Below, one piece after another: positions 36,971-46,169 of a stretch of 64,000 bases of DNA; the stretch's first letter is position 1, and each line of letters begins with the position of its first letter. Origin of the DNA: Prosapia bicincta (taxonomy: Eukaryota > Arthropoda > Insecta > Hemiptera > Cercopidae); contig JBAIZL010000024.1 in assembly GCA_036971475.1 (NCBI GenBank), positions 1 to 64,000 on the forward strand. The letters are read 5' to 3'. A program made the position numbers and the translations under genes. Under the pieces are notes generated by a model. That model was not told where the DNA came from, did not search any database, and saw nothing but the letters and a program-made list of their open reading frames with translations.

Positions 36971-37232
36971 ACTTACAACTTTTTTTAAAAAAATGTTTTA
37001 ACTTGCCTATAGTAGCACTTACTTTTTTGTGTTGAGGACGGCCGTTTCGGGAGATGTGTCCCTTTGTCAACTCAGACCGTAACTCGGTCTGAGTTGACAA
37101 AGGGACACATCTCCCGAAACGGCCGTCCTCAACACAAAAAAGTAAGTGCTACTATAGGCAAGTTAAAACATTTTTTTAAAAAAAGTTGTAAGTGATTACT
37201 AGTAGCTCACGCGAAGATGGAATCAACAAATG
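36971..37232 (+). mobile_element. Penelope terminal-repeat palindrome with 15-bp target duplication
   Basis: Arms 36971-37079 and 37085-37193 are perfect 109-base reverse complements around a 5-base spacer (taact). A tail to 37232 contains tagctcacgcgaagatggaa and atcaacaaatg, matching the tail of the PLE at 9543. The arm sequence matches that element's terminal repeat (aacttgcctatagtagcact, gggagatgtgtccc). The 15-mer ttaagatttttactt occurs at 36960-36974 and 37233-37247, a clean target duplication. No coding sequence remains, so this is a minimal trans-mobilised copy or two fused terminal repeats. It lies about 170 bases downstream of the stop of the 910-residue gene. Confidence 0.8.
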
Positions 37233-37402
37233 TTAAGATTTTTACTTTCAAGCAATATTCTAGGACGGTTATGAACAATTTTTGTGGTACCATCATAACA
37301 TACCTTTTACTACCTTCAAAGTTAACTTCTTAAAATCCTAAATTATAGAAATATTCTGTGAAATTTGCAAATTTTTATACCATTTTCAATATTTAAACAT
37401 AT

Positions 37403-40135
37403 TTATGTAATAAGGATAACTTTTTTTCTAAATTTGTGATCAGCTTTCCAAATTCCTTCCAAAATGGAAAAATATTTTTTAGAGTCTAAATCCGTATCGC
37501 ACGCAATAATCAACAGGTTCAAACCGTTGTCACGGTCAAAGGATTCCATCACCTTTCTAGTAACTGCAGAGTTTTCCAACAGGAACTGTAAACTGAGGAA
37601 TCGTAACTTATCGTCACAGATATATTCTCGATATTCAAATAAAAATGCAGAATCCCGTCTCATATATTCAATGAAACACAGCACATGTGATGCAACAAAA
37701 AGGGCATCGTGGTGTTCAGTTTCTATCTGATACACACTTTCATTTCCCATTAAAAAGTGTTTGAATTCCATCAGATTGTCAGTGCTATAGTGATTGTCAA
37801 AATTTAGTTGTTTAATTTTAAAATAGTACGAATTATCAAGAGTTAAATCTTGCATTGCTTGTTCTGATTCTTTAAAAAAACTGTCGATCTGTGAATCTTT
37901 TAGAAAGTCGTTTCCACAACTCTGTCGATGCTGAACCATCTTTCTGTAAAACTTATCCTCAACACTACTGTCACTTAAGAAAAATTCCTCACGAATAATA
38001 TGACTCGTCATGTCACCAAGATCGTTTTTGTTTGGCAGGTCAACTAAAAATAGTAATCTTTCTAGAAAGTTATCAATTGTTGATCTTTCAAATCTCTTAA
38101 TTTCTGTATCACTTTCTGATTCATTTGATTCCTGAAAATGACGTTTCAACTCTTCAGATCCGGTTTTATTCAATCTATAAAAGGTACATTTACCTTCTAA
38201 CTCTAATATGTTTGTTAAACCATTATCGATTTTATTTTGAATACTGAACATATTTTGACATGTTTTATCAAAATCAGTATTAGTAGCAATTATGCAATTT
38301 TCAACAAAGTGATTGTACATATTCTGGCTAGGATCATCAAAATCAATATGAGATGCAGGAAAATCTTGACAAGAATTTTGTTCAATTATACAATAGGAAC
38401 TCCAGTACTTGGCTAACTGAAATGAGTTTTTAGAATTTTGAGAGAATAAATCACTCTTTTTAATTTTACCGATTGAGTGTTTCACTTGTATTAAAATGTG
38501 TTTAACATTTGAATCTTTTTCTTTGAAAGTAAAAACGATATCGTCAAATTTACCCGTTGGAAAATCTTCGTCTTGAATATTTAAACCCAATTTAAACCTA
38601 AACGACCTTTTCTTGCTTGACTTACGACTTTGCAGAGCTAAGAACATAAAAAACAGCAACTCGTAATCACCACCGACTATAGGTGATATTATTTTCTTTT
38701 TCTTATTGAGTGATTTTCTTTTTGCAAAATACTTATTACATTTGTCTTGTAGTTTGTTTTTCACCTGAATGACATTATTGAAAAATTCTGGAATTTCTTC
38801 TCCTGAAATATACTCATCGCCATAATATTCCCATATTGTGGAATTGAACTCGTTTATTACATTACTGTCAAGCAGTGAAAACTCTTTGCCCGTTATTTTT
38901 GTAACCTCTTGATTAAGGTCTTCGGGGTTAGGTTGATTAAATAAAAATACTAAACAATCTAAAAACTTTTCAATGTTTTCTGTGGTGGTAAACGTTGCAA
39001 AACCTTTTACTTCATCTCCATATTGGCATTTCTTTTTCTTTTTAGATGCATTATTTTTAAGAAAAATATTTTTAATGAAACCAATGACCTTATAACGTTC
39101 AAAATTTGCAGAGTCGAATTTAATTGTGTACCCATTATGACCGAAAATTTCTTTTGGGTAAAGTGCTTTAGTGATTCTTTTAAAGTAAAAGTCTTTTCTG
39201 GCTATTTTTGCTTTTATCTCGCTTATTTCTGCGCAATAAGCATTAGTAGCTATAACAAAGCTATCTATTGACCCGTATTGTTTTCTAACCTTTAAATAGC
39301 TATGAAAGTGGTCTTGCAAAATATCAGCGTTGCTATTTCCCCATGAAATGAATAAATCCGCTGATTTCCTCCTTGAAGCGTATTTAGTTTGTACGTAGAC
39401 ATTCTGACTTAGATGCTTTACAGGTGCGCATTGGAAAACGATACGGTCATATTCTTCGGTAGATCCTACACGACTTAATGACAGATTAAACTGGTCGTCG
39501 TGTTTACTAAACTCGTAGCCCCTCTGTGAGAACAAAATAAGCAGTTTAAACTGGTAATCGGTAGCTTCAGATCCTATCTTTTTCCATAATTCGTCTTCAT
39601 TTTCGTCTGTTTCTTTGTGCGATATACTTTTTAATTTATTCTTTTTTTCATGTGCATTAAATTTAATGTCTTTTATGTCATTTTGTTGATGATTTCTTCG
39701 CGCTGTGCCTGGCTGCTCTTCTGAATCGGTTTCACTTTCATCGTAAAAAAATTCATTTATTACACTTTTATTTGATCTAATAATTGTATTTGACGTTTTA
39801 TTTAAATCAGCTTCATTTTCTTTTGAGCCTCTCCTCTTCGCATTCGATGGATTTAATGCTTTACACAAATCTGCTTGATTTTCTTTATCATTATTATTCT
39901 TTGGCGGATTTTTACTTGTAGATGTTTCTAACCTTCTATACGTTTTATGTTCTTCTAAACTATTCTTTTTCAGTACACATTTTTTTATATAGGTTTTTTT
40001 ATATAATGGTTTATCTAAATCACATTGTTTTTCTTTCCCACTTTCTTTTACAGGCAGTCCTTTTCTCTTCTGTTTACTTGACTTGTCGTTTAATTTGGCT
40101 TGAGATTTTGGTGGACAATTCTTTTTGGTAGACAT
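37403..40135 (-). CDS. 910-residue protein with two tandem PD-(D/E)XK-like modules
   Basis: A single uninterrupted frame. Residues 1-190 are lysine-rich and low-complexity, with three short repeats around KEKQCDLDK, KENQADLCK and KENEADLNK; nuclear targeting is plausible. Two modules follow, about 193-450 and 488-760. Each starts with DYxxxLLxxF, then YDRIVF...VYVQTK (D230, Q249, K251) or FDDIVF...ILIQVKH (D531, Q550, K552), then an IATN motif (295, 616), and FLxxLxFLxxxPN (391, 690) leading to a conserved EFxLxD segment. The D...QxK spacing is typical of PD-(D/E)XK nucleases, and QVKH is familiar from Cap4-like enzymes. From memory, arthropod proteins of this kind often continue into a STAND/NACHT NTPase; this one stops after KKVILIT. 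It may be truncated. Function is inferred only. Confidence 0.75.
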   Translation of the reverse strand: MSTKKNCPPKSQAKLNDKSSKQKRKGLPVKESGKEKQCDLDKPLYKKTYIKKCVLKKNSLEEHKTYRRLETSTSKNPPKNNNDKENQADLCKALNPSNAKRRGSKENEADLNKTSNTIIRSNKSVINEFFYDESETDSEEQPGTARRNHQQNDIKDIKFNAHEKKNKLKSISHKETDENEDELWKKIGSEATDYQFKLLILFSQRGYEFSKHDDQFNLSLSRVGSTEEYDRIVFQCAPVKHLSQNVYVQTKYASRRKSADLFISWGNSNADILQDHFHSYLKVRKQYGSIDSFVIATNAYCAEISEIKAKIARKDFYFKRITKALYPKEIFGHNGYTIKFDSANFERYKVIGFIKNIFLKNNASKKKKKCQYGDEVKGFATFTTTENIEKFLDCLVFLFNQPNPEDLNQEVTKITGKEFSLLDSNVINEFNSTIWEYYGDEYISGEEIPEFFNNVIQVKNKLQDKCNKYFAKRKSLNKKKKIISPIVGGDYELLFFMFLALQSRKSSKKRSFRFKLGLNIQDEDFPTGKFDDIVFTFKEKDSNVKHILIQVKHSIGKIKKSDLFSQNSKNSFQLAKYWSSYCIIEQNSCQDFPASHIDFDDPSQNMYNHFVENCIIATNTDFDKTCQNMFSIQNKIDNGLTNILELEGKCTFYRLNKTGSEELKRHFQESNESESDTEIKRFERSTIDNFLERLLFLVDLPNKNDLGDMTSHIIREEFFLSDSSVEDKFYRKMVQHRQSCGNDFLKDSQIDSFFKESEQAMQDLTLDNSYYFKIKQLNFDNHYSTDNLMEFKHFLMGNESVYQIETEHHDALFVASHVLCFIEYMRRDSAFLFEYREYICDDKLRFLSLQFLLENSAVTRKVMESFDRDNGLNLLIIACDTDLDSKKYFSILEGIWKADHKFRKKVILIT

Positions 40136-40330
40136 TTTTTTATCGATGTACTTAATGCTTTATCTATATCAGCTTTATTTTTATCTGCGCTTTTTATATT
40201 TGCATGATATTTGTAATAAACTCATTTGACGTTTTATTTATTTGATCACATTTACTTGTATCACTTTTTTCTTCAGTAGACTGTTCTGTCGCTGTTGTGT
40301 GATTATTGTTTCATAAAAATAATTTTATTT
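40136..40330 (-). pseudogene. frame-broken upstream extension of the 910-residue gene
   Basis: Immediately upstream of the ATG, in another minus-strand frame, codons read ADKNKADIDKALSTSIKK. This is a further copy of the KEN.ADL.KAL repeat found inside the protein. It joins the main frame only across an A7 run at the ATG. Farther up, a third frame reads TATEQSTEEKSDTSKCDQIN and KTSNEF, like the internal SNKSVINEFF and SETDSEEQ segments. So the N-terminus was once longer and has at least two frame breaks, or the assembly has indels in A-runs. The annotated ATG is therefore a default choice. Confidence 0.5.
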
Positions 40331-41690
40331 GTGTAAACATTTAATTCTTAATGCCCGATTTTTAAAATTATTACTGACCAAGAAAATGAAATAATTTATG
40401 AACCTGTCAATAAATGCATGTGCTTTATGATAATCTACCATTACTTTAGTATTTTAAACTTAGCCTTTCATTACACAGCAGATATTCCAAGTTTTTGTAT
40501 TCTTTCCACTTGATTCATTGTAAGTACGAGTATTTTGAATAAGGTTAACATTCTTAATACACAAATCTTCACAGTGTTGCAATTTTAGCTGTTCGTGAAT
40601 GTGCCATCCAAGTCAGGGTAACACCAACACTGAAACAATTTCAAAACAACATTTTAATGATATTTCTTTTGTTAATACAGTTCTTAATTTGTTACTTTTC
40701 AGTAGTAAATAAGTTATAGAACTTTCAGGATAGAAAATTTCAATTTTTCTTAACGTGGTCTTTTTGTCAATGTTTTCCTATCTGCTATGTAAATTTTTTT
40801 CTTTAATTTCTTGCTTAGTCATTTTATTTTCAGTTACTTGTTTAGGTTCTTCTATATAGATATTAGTATAGGCCTACATGTTGGTAACCCTGAAAAAAAA
40901 ATAATTTTATATTTTCGTTTATTGAAATATTATTTACATTTTCTGGATAAATTGTACCGACCAAAGAAAAGTCAAATGAGGTGAAAGATATAACAAACAC
41001 TTTAATGTATATTTCAGATCTAACATATAGAAATTGAACCTAGTAACAAAAACCATAAAAATAAACACATTCCGATCTTTTGATTACATGAAAATAATAA
41101 ATATATCTAATGATTTACAAATAAATATCAAATAAAATTACAATTGCACAAATACAAAATATAAAGTCCAATTACATACCTAATGAAGAGCAACACCAAA
41201 CACCACGTCCTATTAAAAATAATAGATTATTCTAAGACCTTTTTATAATAAATAAATAAGCACCAAACACTCCTGAAACGTAACACATTACGCTTACGTT
41301 AAAACATTGAAACCAACGAGAAAAAATATGGCAACGCTGCAATAACATCTCTAATCAATAATCGCCTGCTGTACTCAGTTGTGAAGATATAAAGACAATG
41401 AACCAAGAGAAACCCACTTTCTTTCGTTTGTCAACCTTGATGATGAGCGATAAATTTAAAATACTTATCAGAAATACAGATAGATTTAATCATTGTTTTG
41501 GCAGCTTCGATGAGATGTGCATCGCAATCTGAACATAATACAGTACAATGAAGCAGAAATTAGAGTTAATGGAATCAACGCGCATATTTTTCTTTTTTTT
41601 AGTTTAAAGAGATCTGGAAATACCACTATTAATGGCTACGGGTTTTAATTTTAATATGATTAAAGTGATTATATATTAAACCCCCTAATA
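40331..41690. other. AT-rich intergenic sequence
   Basis: No gene recognised. It presumably includes the 5' flank of the 910-residue gene, but no promoter motif stands out. Confidence 0.5.
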
Positions 41691-41720
41691 TATATATATA
41701 TGTCTGTGTGTGTGTGTGTG
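41689..41720. repeat. (TA)n(TG)n microsatellite
   Basis: tatatatatatat followed by tgtctg and about eight TG units, abutting the hairpin at 41724. Confidence 0.9.
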
Positions 41721-41723
41721 ATA

Positions 41724-41826
41724 AATAGTTATTATCTGGAGTACATCCGTTCATTCTGCAGTGCATAAAATCGCAGTTCCGAACTGCAGAATGAACGGAT
41801 GTACTGTACTCCAGATAATAACTATT
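41724..41826. repeat. 103-bp hairpin (foldback) sequence
   Basis: Left arm 41724-41762 and right arm 41782-41826 are reverse complements over about 39 bases (aatagttattatctggagta, catccgttcattctgcagt) apart from a 4-base gtac insertion in the right arm. The loop is about 20 bases. It may be a tiny MITE or a replication-derived hairpin. Confidence 0.7.
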
Positions 41827-42066
41827 CATTATATTTTTCCATCCGTGAAGATTTAGAGGTTTTCGTGATAGTAGCTTTAGTGGACAGAAATAGACGGAAG
41901 GAATAAAGTATTGCAGAAGGAATTAGGGATAAAACAATAATAAAGTGTTGTATAAATTAAACAGAATATTTAGAAGTGAACAAAGCCGTGTTTACACTGA
42001 ACAAAACATCAGGTGGATCGAAAACAATTGTCGACAACAAAAATGTTCCTCACTGTGGAATACAAA

Positions 42067-42420
42067 ATGTCGAGTGTTGAGGAGGTTGTTGTCTTGCAGC
42101 TGCTTGCATTGTATTGGCGTTAAAAGAAGGAAGACCACACTAGTATTGTTGCAACTTATAGTGGAACTGACTTGTTGACATAATTAAATGAAAGTGACAT
42201 TAAACATCTGTTATTAGTTATAGGGGTTACAATTTCAAAGCAAGACATAATATTAGAGTATCTGTTCCATTGGGTAAAACTTTACCAGTGACCTTACAAT
42301 TTTTAACGACTGCAGATTAATACACAAGATTAAGCCATTTGTTTAAATTTTACAAAAATTACAATTTCATTATTTATGCCTGAAGTTAGTGATGCTTTGA
42401 TTCGCAGAAAGAAAACATAA
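42067..42420 (+). pseudogene. PIF/Harbinger transposase, decayed N-terminal part
   Basis: One plus-strand frame of 118 codons reads MSSVEEVVVLQLLALYWR, stop, then LNESDIKHLLLVIGVTISKQ D, and finally KITISLFMPEVSDALI. Between these, a neighbouring frame reads GKTLPVTLQFLTTAD and YTRLSHLFKF. Together they follow the N-terminal half of Harbinger (HARBI1-like) transposases. There are several nonsense codons and at least two frame changes. The catalytic DDE half is missing: the sequence ends at the minisatellite that begins at 42470. A tttacactg-containing end-like word (aagccgtgtttacactgaac) lies just upstream at 41985, possibly the terminal repeat. It faces the MADF gene on the other strand. Confidence 0.7.
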
Positions 42421-42469
42421 CGGTAAATAATTAGTCCTACCATATATATTTTAAAAGAATTTATTTACA

Positions 42470-42870
42470 AAGTATAATTAATTCACAAAATTATCATAAT
42501 TTATTTAAACACTATAATTAATCAAAGAAATCATAAATATTTAGATACTATAATTAATCAAAGAAAACATTTATTTACACGGTATAATTAATCAAAGAAA
42601 TAATTATAATTTCTTTACGTAGTATAATTAATCAGAGATATCATCAATAATTATTTACATATTATAACTAATCAAAAAAACATTTTATCATTTGTTTACG
42701 TGCTATAATTAATCAATGATTTCATCAACATTAATTTAAATAGTATAATTATTTTAAAAAACCGTCAACGATTATCTACATGGTATAGGCCTAATCAAAG
42801 AAATCATCGTCATTTTTTTACATTGTATAATTGTTCGAAGAGATCATACAAATTTATTTAAATATTATAA
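42470..42870. repeat. about 40-bp minisatellite derived from the end of the MADF-BESS gene
   Basis: About eleven diverged units with starts at 42473, 42513, 42549, 42583, 42623, 42663, 42704, 42744, 42784, 42826 and 42866. The core is tataattaatcaaagaaatc plus atcatcatt. The last unit overlaps the final codons of the neighbouring minus-strand gene (NDDDFFD and its TAA), so the array grew by tandem duplication of that gene's 3' end. Confidence 0.8.
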
Positions 42871-43275
42871 TTAATCAAAGAAATCATCATCATTTGTAGG
42901 CGTTGTATTAGATGACTGTGCACTAGTGCTGTTATTCTTACAGCATTCTGCCATTTCCATTTCGAACAACACCTGGTTAATTCTGTGTTTGGCAATAGCC
43001 TGATTCTGCTCCTCCTTTAATTTACGTATATGGCAGGCAACGTTCTCTCCAAAGACGTCAAAATGATCCCTTTCTTTAACGGTCCTAAGCAATGTTTTCA
43101 CGACAGGACACACTTCTTCAGCCACATTATGCTTTCGTTTCGTCGCCTGTCGTTTCGTCGTTATCTGTGGTATATCAGCTGGTGAGTCTTTTGGTAGAAT
43201 TTCTGGATCATGTGTCTGAGACGATCCTTCTACGTCCTCGTTTGAAGTTGTAATATCTTTTACATGGTTTTCTAT
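42871..43275 (-). CDS. MADF-BESS protein, exon 2
   Basis: Second coding exon of the gene whose first exon is 47715-48080. It starts after a textbook acceptor (ttttgttttcag) with IENHVKD, in phase 0, and ends at a TAA at 42871. An acidic, Ser/Thr-rich linker is followed by a basic patch (TKRQATKRKHN). Then comes a BESS-like helical segment (about HFDVFGENVACHIRKLKEEQ ending in HRINQVLFEMEMAE) of the sort that mediates dimerisation in MADF partners of Harbinger. An AATAAA lies about 13 bases past the stop. No inactivating change was seen in 134 codons. The frame opening upstream at 43332 is intron. Confidence 0.75.
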   Translation of the reverse strand: MENHVKDITTSNEDVEGSSQTHDPEILPKDSPADIPQITTKRQATKRKHNVAEEVCPVVKTLLRTVKERDHFDVFGENVACHIRKLKEEQNQAIAKHRINQVLFEMEMAECCKNNSTSAQSSNTTPTNDDDFFD

Positions 43276-43379
43276 CTGAAAACAAAATTTTAACATGGAA
43301 TATTTGTAATTACGATGAACACAATGAAACATTTCAAGTTACTGTACGCTTTCTTACTTAGTTTTTTATTTTTTAGCTT

Positions 43380-43980
43380 CCAAACGTTTAGGAAGAGTGG
43401 ACATATTACGATCATGAGTACCTCTCACTGAGGTATGGATGGGAAACATGCTACCGGCTCCTATTAGTACGGAAAGCGACTGTTTGGATATTAAAGGCTT
43501 TTCAGTTCAGTTCTGGTAGCTGTAGCTGATGCCAATTATTGCTTTATGTTTATGTTGGTTATTAGGGCAGGATTTAAGACAGAGTGTTTTCAAGCAGTAC
43601 TTAAAATCACTCTTTGCAGAAGCCTTTCTGAACGCAAGTTGTTGCCCTAATAGTAACTTTCCTGTCCCCGTGTGCGGTTAGCTGACAATGCATTTCCCAC
43701 GCACACTTATGATGAAACCGAATCCCGATGTTCACGATCAGGACAGCAAGGAACATACCTGCAAGTACCTCTGTTACCGCAGAGTTGTAGAATGTATTCG
43801 GCAAACTATCAGTAGTGTTTAGTCTTCCTACTCTTTGGACGAATTGTGTCTACCTGCGCGAACTTGTAGAGTTTTCTACGACGAAGTAAATCGTCGTTCA
43901 CCTCTTACACTCGTTCAAGCATGTTTGGCCACAAAGACATTGCAACGGCAAATTTAGTTTTCGGTCAGTGGCGAGTATTT
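43380..43980. other. GC-richer unassigned segment inside the intron
   Basis: About 600 bases clearly richer in GC than the flanks, with many CG dinucleotides and short inverted repeats (for example gacgaagtaaatcgtcg). It looks like the interior of a non-autonomous DNA element, but no terminal repeats were matched. The 65-codon minus-strand frame at 43607 resembles nothing known to me. Confidence 0.35.
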
Positions 43981-44434
43981 TGAAAGCCAGCAGGCACACT
44001 TCTTGGTTTGAAACACATAACAAAGAAACCCACCTGGGAATGTATTATGGGAAGGAACTATGGGTAGTACTATGTACGCATGAAGAATTCAAGGAATACT
44101 TTATTATTCCACTGCCTTCAATTTTTTTGCTTTTCAGATACGTTATTTAAAAATACATCCTAAACAGAGAGAAATTATTTAAAAAGTCGGAAACCATAAA
44201 CAATGCCTTTTTCAAAATTAAAACAACCAAGCCAACCTAAATGCTCTAAAACATATAACTGTATACGAAGAATGTTTCCCTATAAAAGAAAAGACTACTT
44301 TAAACAACGTAATAAAATTTACAGGCCTAAATGTAAAATTTTGGTAACCAAACTTCACAGAGTTCTATATAAATTTAATGTTGAAGAATTACCGCACAAT
44401 ATTACATTACATAATTATAAAGCTGTGTTAAAAT

Positions 44435-44562
44435 ATAGCTATAAAGTAACCAGTTAGGCTAGGTTTGATAATAAAATATAGCTATAAAGTAACCAGTTAG
44501 GCTAGGTTTGATAATAAAATATAGCTATAAAGTAACCAGTTAGGCTAGGTTTGATAATAAAA
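44435..44562. repeat. 43-bp tandem repeat, three copies
   Basis: atagctataaagtaaccagt plus taggctaggtttgataataa repeats at 44435, 44478 and 44521 almost without change. Confidence 0.95.
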
Positions 44563-45534
44563 AATAAAATAAACTTTATCAACACAAGATAACTTATTAT
44601 TAGAGGAAGTGACGAAAAGTGAATTTTGGTATAGGTTATGTTTTTGGATCGTTTCGCGTTTGAAATCACGTCTTAAATTGGTAGCTATTTTCTTATAAAA
44701 ACTAGATCTATTTTAATCAAATACTTTATAACTATATTTTAACTTAATGTTTCGATTAACAAAAATAAAAACTAAATCCTATACCCTTTAGGTGTGTTGA
44801 AGTGAGATCAACTATCTTTTATCAACATTATTAAATTTTGGTGCGTCAACACAAGGTTTTATTATTTATTTCTTATAAAGTACTTCTACATCAGAAGGTA
44901 GATATATAATTTTTTTGTAAGAAAAATCGATGATATCAGCATAACGGAAATACTTGTCTTAATGTTACCTAAGTATTTAGGTATTTAGTATTTTTTAATC
45001 CTAATCCATTCTAACCAGATAATTTGTAACTATATTTTAATATATCTTTATAGTAGTGTTGTAAATTGTCAGTGAGGTTATGTTTATGTTCCAATATTTA
45101 ACGAAACTGTTAATGACTATGTAGGATATGGTTTCCTAGGTTTAAAACGATTTTTCTTTTCTTAGAATCTATCTTTAAGTAGCATATATAAATAGCAACA
45201 ACAAAAAAAGATTGCGGACAAGTAGTAATCTATGACTAAAATTAGTTTTTAAAATGAATTCTTATTTTCGTTGGGTATGGCTGTATGTTTTACACAAGAG
45301 AAAGATTATCTCATCCGTCATGCTTCATTTCACCACGAGTCGTGCTTCATAATGTATCACATAATTATTAAGCGATAACATATGATTTCATACAACAGCT
45401 GCTTTAAGTTATAGGTTATTTTGCAGACGATGTTAAGCTTTAAGACTTAAGTTATGTTACTCTATTTATTGTACATAATTAAGTTTAAAATGTTATCCTT
45501 AAAAATTTATTATCAGATAATACATATATTAATT

Positions 45535-45610
45535 TATTTATATTTCAATGAATCTTACTATAAATATTTAAATTTATTGATAATGAGTTATATATTTTTA
45601 TTCTAATTCT
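45535..45610 (+). repeat. 75-bp dispersed AT-rich motif, copy 1 of 4
   Basis: The ending gataatgagttatatatttt with ttattctaatt recurs at about 47225-47300 and 47515-47580 (plus) and 48612-48690 (minus). Some copies share the preceding atttcaatgaatcttactat as well. Confidence 0.6.
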
Positions 45611-45784
45611 TCAAATGTAACCTTTCTTAAGTGCGTGTGATTTTTTAACAACCTATTTCAAGATAATAAAGGCTTTCTATTTACTAAACTCTTTTATTTA
45701 CCTAGTAAAAATGATATTATTAAATATATATATATATATTATTATTATTATTATTATTAATATTTCACATTATTTATTACTTTT

Positions 45785-45989
45785 AATACATATATTATTC
45801 AAAGCTTTTCGCAGATAAAACAGTACCAGCATCTTCAGGAAAAATAATTATGTAACAAAATAGTTTTACAAAAATTTCTGTTTCTTGTAATTTCTGGAAT
45901 TTTCGTAAAAATATTTTGATACATAATTATTTTTTCTGAAGATGCTGGTACTGTTTTAACGGCGAAAAGCTTTGTATAATATATGTATT
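45785..45989. mobile_element. foldback element with 85-bp inverted repeats
   Basis: Arms 45785-45869 and 45905-45989 are reverse complements over 85 bases with about ten differences, around a 35-base centre. Each arm reads, outward, ctgaagatgctggtactgtt then ggcgaaaagctttg. A second, one-arm copy lies at 15972-16150. The ctgaaga...gcgaaa words with a pairable gctg/cggc stem resemble a hammerhead core or PLE terminal repeats, but helix III and the cleavage site are not clear. Confidence 0.65.
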
Positions 45990-46116
45990 AGAAGTATTCT
46001 TGTTTTTGAAATATTTTAAATTTATTAACTATATTACAAGAAAACGTATCACCATATTTAATATATATATATATATATATATATAAATATAAAAAAAAGA
46101 CATTCATCCAAGGATT

Positions 46117-46166
<50 letters not shown>

Positions 46167-46169
<3 letters not shown>

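Noticed and set aside
44203..44457. 84-codon plus-strand frame rich in Lys/Tyr
   Set aside because: Ends in the 43-bp tandem repeat, has no recognisable domain, and lies within the MADF intron; most likely chance.
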